NCBI GenBank assembly: GCA_031549185.1
Contig: JAVBQG010000003.1
Location: 1 to 64,000, forward strand
DNA: 64,000 bases
DNA from: JAVBQG01 sp031549185
GTDB lineage: Bacteria > Synergistota > Synergistia > Synergistales > Synergistaceae
Direction: 5' to 3'
Shown: in pieces, positions 52,365 to 61,499 of the stretch
Layout of the letters: each line of letters begins with the position of its first letter
Position numbering within the stretch: the stretch's first letter is position 1
Translations under genes and position numbers: made by a program
Notes under the pieces: model-generated
What the model was told of the DNA's origin: nothing
Database searches by the model: none
Seen by the model: the letters and a program-made list of their open reading frames with translations, nothing else

Positions 52365-52844
52365 TTGGGCAGAGCTTCTTTGCCGCAACGAAGACGCAGG
52401 GCGAGGGAAATCGCCCTGCAGTTGATTTATGAGCTTGATTTGCGCCCCGACCTCTCGTGCGAAGAGGCGATCGAGATGTTTCCCTTCGAGGTGGAGGAGC
52501 CCGACGTCGTCGAGTACGCCAAGGCGCTGGTGACGGCTGCCTCAAAAAAGGGCGAGGAGATCGACGACTTGCTTCGGGAACACATCGTGGGCTGGCGCAT
52601 GGAGCGTATGGTCGCCGTTGATCGGGCGGCGATCCGGATTGCCCTGTGCGAAGGAGTTCTGGAGAAGACCGTCCCCGTCGCCGTCGCCATCTCCGAGGCG
52701 GTGGAGCTTACGAAGATGTTCGGGACGGAGGAGTCCAGCCGCTTCGTCAACGGTGTTCTGGGGCGCATCGTGCGCTCCGGGGAGATGTGCTCCGACGAAT
52801 CGAAACCGGCGGAGATCCAGGAAGGACCCTCCGCCGAGTCATGA
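52365..52844 (+). CDS. nusB: Transcription antitermination factor NusB
   Basis: The 159-residue helical protein starts with TTG 52365 after GGAGATGA. It opens with a basic RRRRAREIALQLIYELDLRP segment and has VDRAAIRIALCEG and FVNGVLGRIVR, typical of NusB, which with NusE binds boxA RNA in rRNA antitermination. The stop overlaps the xseA start. The asp23-nusB-xseA order is common in Gram-positive-type genomes. Confidence 0.9.
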   Translation: MGRASLPQRRRRAREIALQLIYELDLRPDLSCEEAIEMFPFEVEEPDVVEYAKALVTAASKKGEEIDDLLREHIVGWRMERMVAVDRAAIRIALCEGVLEKTVPVAVAISEAVELTKMFGTEESSRFVNGVLGRIVRSGEMCSDESKPAEIQEGPSAES

Positions 52845-54112
52845 TCCCGCGGCCGACCGCCATCCCCTCCAATCTGTCCGCCGGTTCCCTCGGCTCCTCT
52901 CAAAACACGCAGAAAACCCAGACGGTAGACGAGCTATCGTCGCGCATCAGGGAGACGATCACGAGCGCACCCGCGCTGCGCAACCTCGCGGTGCGGGGCG
53001 AGCTGCAGAATTTCAAGCGCCACACAAGCGGGCACGTATATTTTACGCTGATGGGCAACGAGTCGCGTATCTCGGCGGTCCTCTTCCGTTCCCACGCGAG
53101 CGGTGTGCTCGCGTGGCCGGCGGACGGCGACGAGGTCGTCGTGACGGGGAGCGTCGACGTGTACCCCAAGGGCGGCGCGTATCAGCTCTACGCGACGCGC
53201 ATCCTCCCCATCGGACTCGGCGCGCAGGCCCGCGCGAAGGCGGAGCTGCAGAGCGCGCTCGAGCGCGAGGGGCTCTTCGACGTTCGCCACAAGCGGCCGA
53301 TCCCCGTGCATCCCGCGAAGGTCGCGGTGATCACCTCGCCGACCGGCGCCGCCGTGCAGGATATCTTGAAAGTGTCGGGCGCACGCGCCCCCTTTATCGA
53401 CATCGTGGTGTTGCCGGCGCTCGTCCAGGGCGTCGACGCTCCGGGGCAGATCGCGGCCGCCCTTGCGCGCGCGGGTCGCCTCGCGGGCGTCGAGTGCGCC
53501 ATCCTGGCGAGGGGCGGCGGTGCGCGGGACGACCTCTCGCCGTTCGACGACGAACGGGTCGTCCGTGCGGTGCGCTCCTGTCCGGTCCCAGTCGTCACGG
53601 GGGTCGGACACCAGATCGACAATTCTCTCGCCGACCTCGCGGCGGATGTCGCGCTGCCGACGCCATCGGCCGCGGCCGAGTGCGTCTTTCCCGACTCCCG
53701 TGAGGTTCGCCAGAAGCTGTCGCACGCGCTGCACGCTTTGTCGTCCGCTGCCGTGCGGCACAATACGCAGGAGCTGCGTTTCCTGGAGCGCGCGTCGGAC
53801 CGCCTCGGTATGCTTGCAGGCGCGCGCGTGTCCGCGCAGGAGGGCGTTTTGAAGGAGGTGCTCCGGCGGCTGGACTTCGGCGTTTCGAGGAAACTCGAAC
53901 GATGCGAGGCGCTCCTGACGGCCTTGGCCGCCTCGCTGGACGCGCTCTCGCCGCTCGCGGTGCTGGGGCGCGGCTACACGATCTGCCGCGACGAACGGGG
54001 CAGCGTCGTGAAGAGTGCCGCATCATTGGGCGAAGAGGATAAAATAACCCTGCAGTTCGTGGACGGCAGGGTCGGCGCTCTGGTGCAAACTGTTCGGAGA
54101 GAGAATGTATAA
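52841..54112 (+). CDS. xseA: Exodeoxyribonuclease VII large subunit
   Basis: The 423-residue protein begins at ATG 52841, overlapping the nusB stop. The N-terminal OB fold (NLAVRGELQNFKRHTSGHVY), the conserved VAVITSPTGAAVQDIL and the catalytic ARGGGARDDLSPFDDE segment, then VTGVGHQID and ADVALPTPSAAAE, are all XseA. The C-terminal part is helical and ends with the usual LGRGYTICRD. xseB normally follows but is not present here. Confidence 0.94.
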   Translation: MIPRPTAIPSNLSAGSLGSSQNTQKTQTVDELSSRIRETITSAPALRNLAVRGELQNFKRHTSGHVYFTLMGNESRISAVLFRSHASGVLAWPADGDEVVVTGSVDVYPKGGAYQLYATRILPIGLGAQARAKAELQSALEREGLFDVRHKRPIPVHPAKVAVITSPTGAAVQDILKVSGARAPFIDIVVLPALVQGVDAPGQIAAALARAGRLAGVECAILARGGGARDDLSPFDDERVVRAVRSCPVPVVTGVGHQIDNSLADLAADVALPTPSAAAECVFPDSREVRQKLSHALHALSSAAVRHNTQELRFLERASDRLGMLAGARVSAQEGVLKEVLRRLDFGVSRKLERCEALLTALAASLDALSPLAVLGRGYTICRDERGSVVKSAASLGEEDKITLQFVDGRVGALVQTVRRENV

Positions 54113-54114
54113 GA

Positions 54115-55302
54115 TCACAAAAGAGTCTCCAGCAGGCTCGGCGTCTCCCGCGGCTCTACGTTCAGCGATCTCGTAATGAAAAGTTTTTCCTCCGCGAGAT
54201 TCAGGATCTTCGCGACGCCGCTCTCTTTGACGGCGACCCTCGGCTGCAGCAGGTTGCCCTCCGTCGTTCCCGCCACCGTTCCCACCCTTCCATCCGAGAG
54301 CAGTACGGCATCGCCCGGCGGATAGATACCCATTCCGGCCATGAATACGCCGCAGATGTCGGGGTCGAACTCCGTCTCGTTCGCGCTCATGATGAAGTTG
54401 AACGCGAGCTTCGACGACACGGCGTCCTTGTAGACGCGGGGCGAGGTCATGGCGTCGAAGGTGTCGGCGAGGCCGAGGATGCGCCCGGTCAGCGGTATGC
54501 GATTGCCGACCAGCCCTTTCGGGTATCCGGAACCGTCGTAGCGCTCGTGGTGCGCCGCGATTCCGTCCAGAATGTCTTTATCGGCGATGCCCGCCTGCTT
54601 GCACAGAAAGACGCTCTCTTCCGTGTGTTTGTGCAAAACGGTGATCTCGCCCTTCGAAAGGGTCTCCTTCTTCGAAAGGATTTCACCGGGAATCGCCGTT
54701 TTCCCAATGTCGAACAGCAACCCGGCCAGAATGGCCTTGTCGATCAAAATGCCCGGCGCTTTTCCCGCCTCCACCAGTTTTTTCGCGATGTAGCCGGAGA
54801 GGAGCGAGACGTTCAGCGCGTGGTTCTGCGAGTACGAGTCCCGGTCCGACATGGCGAGCGAGAGCGCGATTTGCGAAGTGGCGGCGATCTCGTTCGCGAG
54901 GGTCCTGCCCAGCTCCTCCACCTCTTCCCTGGGGATGTTGTATTTCTCGCTCAGCGAAAGGTTGGCGTAGATGTCCCCCATCAATTGCTCGGCCTGTTTC
55001 GTCACCTCGGCGCTGACGATCTTTACGGTCGGGTCCGCTTCGGAGAGTTGTTGCATGATGTCGTCCACGTCGAGGTCCTGCGGTTCCTCGATGTCTATCT
55101 TGCTGAAGCCGAGGCGCATCAGCGAGTCGACGATCCGATTCGGGTTCCCGAGGCTCTCGATGAGCTTGCGGATCGGGATGCGTCCGGGGATCAGCACGGC
55201 GGTTCCCGTCTGCGAGAGGACATCCCGCACCAGCCAGGCGTTCGGATGATCCAGCAGCTCCGCGACGGGAATTTTTATTTTATAGGACGGACTTGTCTTC
55301 AC
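54115..55302 (-). CDS. HD-GYP-like protein with altered HD motif
   Basis: The 395-residue protein starts with GTG 55302 after GAGGAGGAAG. Residues 1-125 are a non-catalytic N-terminal domain; then the HD-GYP core follows: NHALNVSLLSGYIA, GLLFDIGKTAIPGEIL and HHERYDGSGYPKGL. The central motif reads FDIGK instead of HDIGK near residue 195, so a metal-ligand His is lost, while the GYP segment is intact. HD-GYPs hydrolyse cyclic di-GMP; this one may bind without cleaving. It converges with xseA. Confidence 0.85.
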   Translation of the reverse strand: MKTSPSYKIKIPVAELLDHPNAWLVRDVLSQTGTAVLIPGRIPIRKLIESLGNPNRIVDSLMRLGFSKIDIEEPQDLDVDDIMQQLSEADPTVKIVSAEVTKQAEQLMGDIYANLSLSEKYNIPREEVEELGRTLANEIAATSQIALSLAMSDRDSYSQNHALNVSLLSGYIAKKLVEAGKAPGILIDKAILAGLLFDIGKTAIPGEILSKKETLSKGEITVLHKHTEESVFLCKQAGIADKDILDGIAAHHERYDGSGYPKGLVGNRIPLTGRILGLADTFDAMTSPRVYKDAVSSKLAFNFIMSANETEFDPDICGVFMAGMGIYPPGDAVLLSDGRVGTVAGTTEGNLLQPRVAVKESGVAKILNLAEEKLFITRSLNVEPRETPSLLETLL

Positions 55303-55614
55303 GGCGACTTCCTCCTCAGAAAAAACGATTTGTCGTTGGAGACCTGAAGGACAACGCGTTGAAGATAATTTGTGTCATCGCTCGGCGTTTCCTTTATAAT
55401 TTCTTTTCGGCTGCCCTGACCGCATTCTACACCATGAAAGTCCTCCTTGCGGAATGGCGGCAATTGAATTATCGTTATGGTGATTGCAGAGGAGACGCTG
55501 ATTCAATCGGCCAAACGGCAATCCTCGTTTATAATTGCAGGAGTCGCAAGGGCTCGCATCTTTACCCTTTAGGCCCCTATCGATAAATAAGCCTTTCCCA
55601 GAGGGGGTGCGCCC
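55303..55614. other. Intergenic region between divergent HD-GYP and receptor genes
   Basis: These 312 bases contain AT-rich stretches with TTTATAAT-like boxes that could serve promoters in either direction, but no well-spaced -35/-10 pair, gene or strong hairpin. The GAGGGGGTG before 55615 is the ribosome site of the next gene. Confidence 0.5.
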
Positions 55615-57198
55615 GTGAAGAACAGACCTGTTGAGGTTGCGAAGGAGCTCGTGGGTGTTTACGGTTTTTCTTTGCTGGAGGACCCCGAGCGCCTCGGGCA
55701 GCTTCTCGAGGATAAATGTACGGACTGCAGGCAGGAAATTTTCGTACTCACTTTTGCGCTTCGCGAAATTTCGCGAGCCGGCAGCCTGCCCGACGCAAAG
55801 GCATTTGCGGAGGAGGGGGACAAGGTTTCAGAGCGCCTCTGTGAGAACCTCGGCTTCTCGTTGGAGTCCGCGAGGTGGGCGACGAGCGCGATCGCCTCGA
55901 TCCTGGGGGGCGATTACGTATCCGCGGACGAGAGATCGAACGGCCATATCGAGGCGCGGCGCGGTTTTCTGACCGGCGCAAGCGACGCCATCTCGAAACG
56001 CCCCCGAACGGCCCCTCTGAGGAAGAAGGCGCTGCGCAACGGCCTGCTCCTCATGGGCATTCTGCTGATTTTTCTGGGCCTGTTCTTTCGTATCGCCCTC
56101 TCCCGTTTCCCGATGAGCGATGAACACAGACTCGTCTTCCTGGCGCACCTGTCCGGCCCGTATGCGGCGGCAGGGCATGTGCGACTGAAGGCGGCGCAGC
56201 TCGCGGCCGATCAGATCAACGCGCTGGGGGGAGTCAAGGGGAGCGCCATCCATCTGGAGGGAAGGGATTTGCCCCGCAATCCGACCGAGGCTGTGGCTGT
56301 GACGAGAGACCTCCTGCGGGACAAGAAAATCATCGCCCTGATCTCGGCGTGTAACGACGACGTAAACGTAGCCGTTGCGGAGCTCGCGGACGAGGAGGAG
56401 CTTCCGCTGATTGCGACGGAGTCCGGCGAGACCTCCGTGACGATGGCGACGCCGGACAGGCCCCGTCTTTACTCCTTTCGCATGAACTACGACAGCGCCT
56501 ATCAGGGCAGGATCATGGCCTATTTCATATCGCAGGGGCTGGGGCGGCGTCCGGCGGTGCTGCTGTACGATCCCAAGGACGCGGAGTCCCTGGCGATCCG
56601 TGAGTCGTTCATCTCCGCTACGGTCGCCTTCGGTGGGGTGATGGTCGCGGACGCGCTGTATTCGGGGCGAAACGGCCTCTCGAAGGCGACTGTCAGCGTG
56701 GTCGATGCGTCGATGGCGCAGGCCGTCGCGATCGCGAACCCGACGCCGGACGTGGTGGAGCTGGTCGTCGATCTGCGAAAGAGCGGTTTTACGGGGACGA
56801 TCGTCGGCTGCTCGTTTGACGATGCGCTACAGGGCGCAGTGGGGAGCCCCCTGGACAACAGTTGGTGGATCGTGCCCGCGGCGCAGGGGGATCCGCAGCT
56901 CCTTTCGTTTCAGACGAGCTATCGCGACAAGTACAACGAGCAGAGCTCGCGCGACGACCTCGTGGGCGCCGTGCTCGCGTACGACTCGATTCGCTGGATG
57001 GCCGACGCACTCTATCGGGCGCCGGGTTTTCAGGGGGAGGCCCTCAGGCACGCTCTTCTGTCCACCCGTAACCTTGCCCTCACGCACGCGACGCTCACGA
57101 TCGACCCGAGAACGCACGGTCCGTGGAACAAAGCCGCCTCACTCGTTTTCTGCAACGGCGGACGCGTCAGGTTTCAGAAACGCTTCTGGCCGCATTAG
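55615..57198 (+). CDS. Membrane-anchored periplasmic-binding-like receptor (unusual fusion)
   Basis: The 527-residue protein starts with GTG 55615. Residues 1-130 form a soluble helical domain (VYGFSLLEDPERLGQLLEDK, CRQEIFVLTFALREI) like an uncharacterised N-terminal module seen on various bacterial proteins. One membrane helix follows (about 142-162). Residues 170-527 match a type I periplasmic binding fold of the Leu/Ile/Val-receptor class (LSGPYAAAGHVRLKAAQLAA, DQINALGGVKG). Without ABC genes nearby, it looks like a ligand sensor passing a signal to its cytoplasmic domain. Confidence 0.75.
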   Translation: MKNRPVEVAKELVGVYGFSLLEDPERLGQLLEDKCTDCRQEIFVLTFALREISRAGSLPDAKAFAEEGDKVSERLCENLGFSLESARWATSAIASILGGDYVSADERSNGHIEARRGFLTGASDAISKRPRTAPLRKKALRNGLLLMGILLIFLGLFFRIALSRFPMSDEHRLVFLAHLSGPYAAAGHVRLKAAQLAADQINALGGVKGSAIHLEGRDLPRNPTEAVAVTRDLLRDKKIIALISACNDDVNVAVAELADEEELPLIATESGETSVTMATPDRPRLYSFRMNYDSAYQGRIMAYFISQGLGRRPAVLLYDPKDAESLAIRESFISATVAFGGVMVADALYSGRNGLSKATVSVVDASMAQAVAIANPTPDVVELVVDLRKSGFTGTIVGCSFDDALQGAVGSPLDNSWWIVPAAQGDPQLLSFQTSYRDKYNEQSSRDDLVGAVLAYDSIRWMADALYRAPGFQGEALRHALLSTRNLALTHATLTIDPRTHGPWNKAASLVFCNGGRVRFQKRFWPH

Positions 57199-57360
57199 GT
57201 TTCGTGCGTTTTTGTGCAACGGCCTCTTTATTCATGTTTCCGAACATGGTATTATTTGCGTAGTTTGAACTCTTATTGACGGTAGGATTCTTACGTTTCG
57301 CGAACGAACGAGGAGAATTCACAAAAGCAGCCGGTCGATCCGGCAGTGGGAGGTAAACGG

Positions 57361-58293
57361 ATGAGGCTTCTGACCCGTTCCGATTATGATGGTCTGATGT
57401 GTGCGGTTCTGTTGCGCGAACTCGACAAGTACACCGATATACAATTCGTTCATCCCAAGGACATTCAGGACGGTGTGGTCAACGTAACGTCGCAGGATAT
57501 TCTCGTCAATATTCCGTACGTGCCCGGCTGCGGCATGTGGTTCGATCATCACACGAGCGAAACGGAACGCGGCGTGGCGAACGGGGTGGAGTATGTGGGG
57601 GCGAGCTGGCCGGCGCCGAGCTGCGCTCGTGTCATCTACGAGTACTACGGCGGGGACGAGAAACTCGGCAAGTTCAGGGAAATGCTCGAGGCCGCGGACA
57701 AGGCCGACGCGGCGCAGTTCACCCGCGACGAGATTTTGAATCCGACGGGGTGGGTGATGCTCTCCTTCATTATGGACCCCCGTACGGGGCTCGGCCGCTA
57801 TCGCGACTACCGCATCTCGAATTATCAGCTGATGCTGACGCTGATCGAGGAACTGCGCTTGAAGGGCGTCGAGGAGATTCTGGCGCTGCCGGATGTACAG
57901 GAGCGCGTGCAACGCTATGAGGAGCACAAGCCGCACTTCCTGCAGATGATGTTCGAGTACTCCCGCGCGGAGGGCGACGTCATCATCACCGACCTGCGCG
58001 ACGTGCCGGAGACCTATGTCGGCAACAGGCACGTGATCTACGCCCTTTACCCCTATCAGAATATCAGCATCCGGGTTTTCGACGGCAAGGATAAGGAGTT
58101 CTGCGTCTTCTCCGTGGGCTACAGCATTCTGAACCGCACCTCGACTATCGACGTCGGCTCGTTGATGCTCAAGTATGGCGGCGGCGGGCACAAAGCGGTC
58201 GGGACATGCCAGGTGCCGTATGCGGATGCCGATCGGATCTTGAAGGAGATGCTGCAGTACATCAACATGGATCACAAAGCGGAGGCAAAATAA
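57361..58293 (+). CDS. DHH-family phosphoesterase
   Basis: ATG 57361, after GGAGGTAAACG, gives 310 residues. The first aspartates (LLTRSDYDGLMCAVLL), the DHH motif (MWFDHHTSE near residue 65) and the C-terminal DHHA1 motif (KYGGGGHKAVGTC) are present. Such enzymes cleave short oligonucleotides, cyclic dinucleotides or polyphosphate; the exact substrate is open. A Ppx/GppA-type gene follows the terminator, so phosphate-polymer metabolism is possible. Confidence 0.82.
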   Translation: MRLLTRSDYDGLMCAVLLRELDKYTDIQFVHPKDIQDGVVNVTSQDILVNIPYVPGCGMWFDHHTSETERGVANGVEYVGASWPAPSCARVIYEYYGGDEKLGKFREMLEAADKADAAQFTRDEILNPTGWVMLSFIMDPRTGLGRYRDYRISNYQLMLTLIEELRLKGVEEILALPDVQERVQRYEEHKPHFLQMMFEYSRAEGDVIITDLRDVPETYVGNRHVIYALYPYQNISIRVFDGKDKEFCVFSVGYSILNRTSTIDVGSLMLKYGGGGHKAVGTCQVPYADADRILKEMLQYINMDHKAEAK

Positions 58294-58312
58294 CAGGCGG
58301 ATAAATCGACGG

Positions 58313-58346
58313 GCGGCGCTCTTCTTCGGGAGGGCGCCGCTTTTTG
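58313..58346 (+). terminator. Rho-independent terminator
   Basis: GCGGCGCTCT (58313-58322) pairs with AGGGCGCCGC (58331-58340), allowing one wobble pair, around an eight-base loop, followed by TTTTT. It ends the DHH phosphoesterase transcript. Confidence 0.85.
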
Positions 58347-58403
58347 ATGTCCAGTCCCTGAATTTGTCGAGAAACGGATAAAATGTTCCCGGAGGTGATT
58401 TGC

Positions 58404-59339
58404 ATGCGTGTGAAAGCGGCCATCGACGTGGGGACGAACTCGATCAAGTTGCTCGTGATGTCGTCCGGCAGAGGAGCCTCGAGCGTCCTTCGCGATCGTG
58501 TCGAGATCGCAAGGCTCGGCGAGGGGACGGCGGCCAGTGGCTGCCTGCGAGACGACGCGATGATCCGCGCGCTTGCGGTGATCTGCGAGATGGCGGACGA
58601 AGCGCGGTCGCTCGGCGCGGACGAGGTTGCCGCGGTCGGGACGCAGGCGATGCGGGAGGCACGCAATGGAGCGGAGTTTATCGCGCGCGTACGCGACGCC
58701 TGCCGCGTGGAGATAAAGCTCATCGCCGGCGAAGAGGAGGCGGAGCTGTCGTTCGAGGCGGCGCTCTCGGGGCTCGGGGGGGTGACAGCGGAGACGCTCG
58801 TCTGCATGTTCGACGTCGGAGGGGGTAGCAGCGAGGTCGTGACCGGCGACGGAGGCGGCATTCGTGCGCGCGTCAGTGTGCCGGTCGGCGCGCTTGCCCT
58901 GCACGGAGAATTTTTCGGAGGGCTGGAGCTTGTGGAGGAGAGGACGCTGAAGGATGCCTCGGCGAGGATTCGCTCGTTGCTGGCCGAATCGGGAGTCATG
59001 TGTCCCACCGCATCGGGAGCTCTCTGTGTAGGCGTGGGCGGCACGATTACGACGCTTGCCTCCGTGATGCTGGGTTTGGATCCCTACGACCCGGGGGCCA
59101 TCTCGGGAGCGCATCTTGCCGTCGCGGAGGTGGAGCGGCAGATCGCGCTCTACGCGTCGACTCCTCTGGGCGAGCGTCCGTCGATCCGTGGGCTGGACCC
59201 GAAGCGCGCCGACATCATTCTGGCTGGCGCCTGTATCGTGCGCGAATTGCTTTTGTTGCAGAGGGCAGAATATCTCACCGTCAGCAATCGTGGGTTGCGC
59301 TACGGCGCGATGAAGAAAAATTTCGGAATCTCCGGATAG
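58404..59339 (+). CDS. Ppx/GppA family phosphatase
   Basis: ATG 58404 follows GGAGGTGATT, giving 311 residues. The actin-like ATPase fold shows AAIDVGTNSIKLLVM, VGTQAMREARNG, CMFDVGGGSSEVV and CVGVGGTITTLAS, the Ppx/GppA set. The enzyme hydrolyses polyphosphate or pppGpp. The short length means no C-terminal HD-like domain, as in the exopolyphosphatase 2 group. Confidence 0.9.
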   Translation: MRVKAAIDVGTNSIKLLVMSSGRGASSVLRDRVEIARLGEGTAASGCLRDDAMIRALAVICEMADEARSLGADEVAAVGTQAMREARNGAEFIARVRDACRVEIKLIAGEEEAELSFEAALSGLGGVTAETLVCMFDVGGGSSEVVTGDGGGIRARVSVPVGALALHGEFFGGLELVEERTLKDASARIRSLLAESGVMCPTASGALCVGVGGTITTLASVMLGLDPYDPGAISGAHLAVAEVERQIALYASTPLGERPSIRGLDPKRADIILAGACIVRELLLLQRAEYLTVSNRGLRYGAMKKNFGISG

Positions 59340-59344
59340 CCTCG

Positions 59345-59902
59345 TTATCCTTCACTCTCGCATATTTGGATCCGCGGATCACTGATGTCGCGGTTTGTGA
59401 TGAGCGTGACGACGGGGGAATCCGCCAGAACGTCGAGCGCCTCCTTGATGTCCTCGACGTCGAGTTTTCCGTCGCCGACGCCCGGTATGGGCAGGTAGAT
59501 TCGCCGCAGGTGATCCCGTGTAGCGAGGCGCAGCAACTGGCGCGCGCTTCGCGCGACGGTAACCGGGTCGGCCATGCAGTGCCCTCCCGGAATTCGCTGA
59601 CCCCAGTTGTAGCGGTATATTTCATCCGGCAGACCGTGTTCGAAGCGGCACGACTCCGGCCTCGTGAAGAAAGCGATGACGCGATCGTGGATGAAACCGA
59701 CCTCGCCCTTCGAGATCATGATGTATTCGCCGAGTTTGCGGGCCAGGCCCGGTATGTGGCGAGCCAGCGCGAGGGCATTGCCCCGGTCTATGACGCCGGA
59801 GAGATCTTTGCGGCGCACCTCGAGGCTGACTGTGATACATACGATTTTGCCGCTCTCCCACAGATCCGCTATGTCGGCTTTATAAACGCGCAGGGGCATC
59901 AT
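59345..59902 (-). CDS. Macro-domain-like (ADP-ribose-binding type) protein
   Basis: ATG 59902 (or ATG 59899), after GAGGTT, gives about 185 residues. DRGNALALARHIPGLARKLG, where a glycine-Asn segment and packed helix recall the macro-domain GNAxL...AGG core, and the later IYLPIPGVGDGKLDVEDIKE, with its GxG loop, support an ADP-ribose-type binding fold. It is a divergent member. It converges on the Ppx/GppA-type gene. Confidence 0.6.
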   Translation of the reverse strand: MMPLRVYKADIADLWESGKIVCITVSLEVRRKDLSGVIDRGNALALARHIPGLARKLGEYIMISKGEVGFIHDRVIAFFTRPESCRFEHGLPDEIYRYNWGQRIPGGHCMADPVTVARSARQLLRLATRDHLRRIYLPIPGVGDGKLDVEDIKEALDVLADSPVVTLITNRDISDPRIQICESEG

Positions 59903-60231
59903 GTTCGCCAACCTCACTTTCAATTTGATTGTGACAAGTATACGGTATTTTTTGCCACTTGAAAACCGGAAGCTCCTGTCAATCCCCGTTTTCCCCTCAA
60001 TAAAGGAATAATGTAACCGGAGAGCCGTTTTTAAATGGCGGCTTCGCTTGTTCAAACCACCGGGTTGCCTTGCAGCACCGGTGCTCGGTAAAATTTTACT
60101 CGTCGTATTTTCCACCCGCGGAGAAGAGATCCTCGAGATCCGACCGTAGTCCCTCTGCCGGTGAATCCGCTTTTCCGATATAATCATCGCGTGCATATTC
60201 CGCATCGCATTTACCGTAACGGGGTGATACC
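59903..60231. other. Intergenic region
   Basis: These 329 bases separate two divergent genes. TATAAT at 60179-60184 lies about 50 bases before the next gene and may be its -10 box, with a poor -35. A CACCGGTG palindrome near 60078 was seen. No gene, RNA or strong terminator was found. Confidence 0.45.
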
Positions 60232-61383
60232 GTGAGTGAGCAGGGCGAACTGACCATCATGGCCGAAGAGGTTTTGGACGAGGACCTCACGCTTCTTCTC
60301 GCGAGAGGCGAAGGCGTCCCGCGGCTGGGCATATACAACACCAACACGGATAAGAAGAAATACACGTATCTCTCCTGGGTCGAGGGCGCGGAGCGAAGCC
60401 TGAAAATCAAGATCGGAAAGGCCGGAAGCAAGGAGTACCCCATGGAAAACATCCGTGAGGCCATTTTGCGCCTGCTCGAACGAGTCGAGCGGGATTTTAC
60501 GGTGAAGATGCTGACTTGGCACGGCGTACAGGTTCTCGGAGACCTGCTGCACATGCCGAAGGCGGCCAGGAGCGAAGCCGACTGCAATCTCATCGCGGAC
60601 AACAAACGCGATACGCTCTGGTTCGCCTACACTCCCAAGGACGACGATTGGCGGGTGAGGCCCTGTTTTATTCCCTCCGCTGCGGAAACATCGATCCTGT
60701 CGACGCACATGGTCGAAGGAGAACCATGGCCCGGGCTGCCGCTTGCCCCCAGCGGACTCCCTCTCTCCATGAGAAACGCCGCCGTCGCGAAGGAGCTTTT
60801 TCTCGCCGCTCCGGAACGATGGAGCGAATGCCTGCTTCCTCTCTCGAAGGCTCTGCTGCTCGGGTTCAGCGACTGGTCCTCGGGAGGGGAGCACAGGTTC
60901 GGAGACGCTCTCTGGAAGTACCTTCCGTCGAAGGAGTTCCGCTCGGAGGAGGTGCTGAGCGCACTCGCTTCCGCTGGGAAGCCCTTCCTGTCGAAGATGG
61001 TCGCGTACCTGAGGCTCTGGCCGGTGGTCGAAAAAACGGGCATCGAACACGTCGTCGACTCGCAGAAGACGGCGGAGGAGCAGGGTTTCAAAAAACGAGA
61101 GCGTTTCGAGATGATCGCCCCTCACCTCGGCGACAAGCGTTTCAAGGTGACGCGCTATCAGGACGACGCGAACGCAACAGCATTTGGCATCATCCCGGAA
61201 AACAGGCTGCCCGGCGAGCAGGATCGATTTCTCCGCGTGGAGAATCGCGACTGGGAAGCGTGTCTGGATGCGTGTTCTCTGGGAGGGCAGCAGGATCCGC
61301 AGTTTACCTGCAATTCACTGATCTGGGGGGTCGAGACGAAGATCTGGTACAACACGATTCGCCCCTGCCTGAAGGGGCAATAA
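60232..61383 (+). CDS. Uncharacterised protein, 383 residues
   Basis: The gene starts with GTG 60232 after GGGGTGA. The product is soluble, with no signal peptide or membrane helix. It has a mixed alpha/beta N-terminus (YLSWVEGAERSLKIKIGKAG), Trp-rich middle and C-terminal segments (LGFSDWSSGGEHRFGDALWK, NSLIWGVETKIWYNTI) and a cluster of aromatic residues. I recognise no family or catalytic motif. Codon use matches the neighbours. It has its own upstream space and no coupled partner. Confidence 0.7.
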   Translation: MSEQGELTIMAEEVLDEDLTLLLARGEGVPRLGIYNTNTDKKKYTYLSWVEGAERSLKIKIGKAGSKEYPMENIREAILRLLERVERDFTVKMLTWHGVQVLGDLLHMPKAARSEADCNLIADNKRDTLWFAYTPKDDDWRVRPCFIPSAAETSILSTHMVEGEPWPGLPLAPSGLPLSMRNAAVAKELFLAAPERWSECLLPLSKALLLGFSDWSSGGEHRFGDALWKYLPSKEFRSEEVLSALASAGKPFLSKMVAYLRLWPVVEKTGIEHVVDSQKTAEEQGFKKRERFEMIAPHLGDKRFKVTRYQDDANATAFGIIPENRLPGEQDRFLRVENRDWEACLDACSLGGQQDPQFTCNSLIWGVETKIWYNTIRPCLKGQ

Positions 61384-61470
61384 GCCGATTGCGCGTACCC
61401 GGTGAGGATTTAATTGCGTGATTATGCAATTTTCGCAATCATAATATGTGAAAAACGAAAAAACATGAGC

Positions 61471-61499
61471 TTGACCTGGCTAATGGTTGACTATATAAT
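61471..61499 (+). promoter_or_regulatory. Strong sigma-70-type promoter upstream of the DUF2193-like gene
   Basis: TTGACC at 61471-61476 and TATAAT at 61494-61499 are separated by 17 bases in an AT-rich stretch. A start near 61506 would give a leader of about 350 bases before 61858. Confidence 0.8.

Noticed and set aside
55293..55586. A 97-codon forward frame between the HD-GYP-like and receptor genes.
   Set aside because: No ribosome site, no recognisable domain, and it overlaps the start of the reverse gene and its promoter region.
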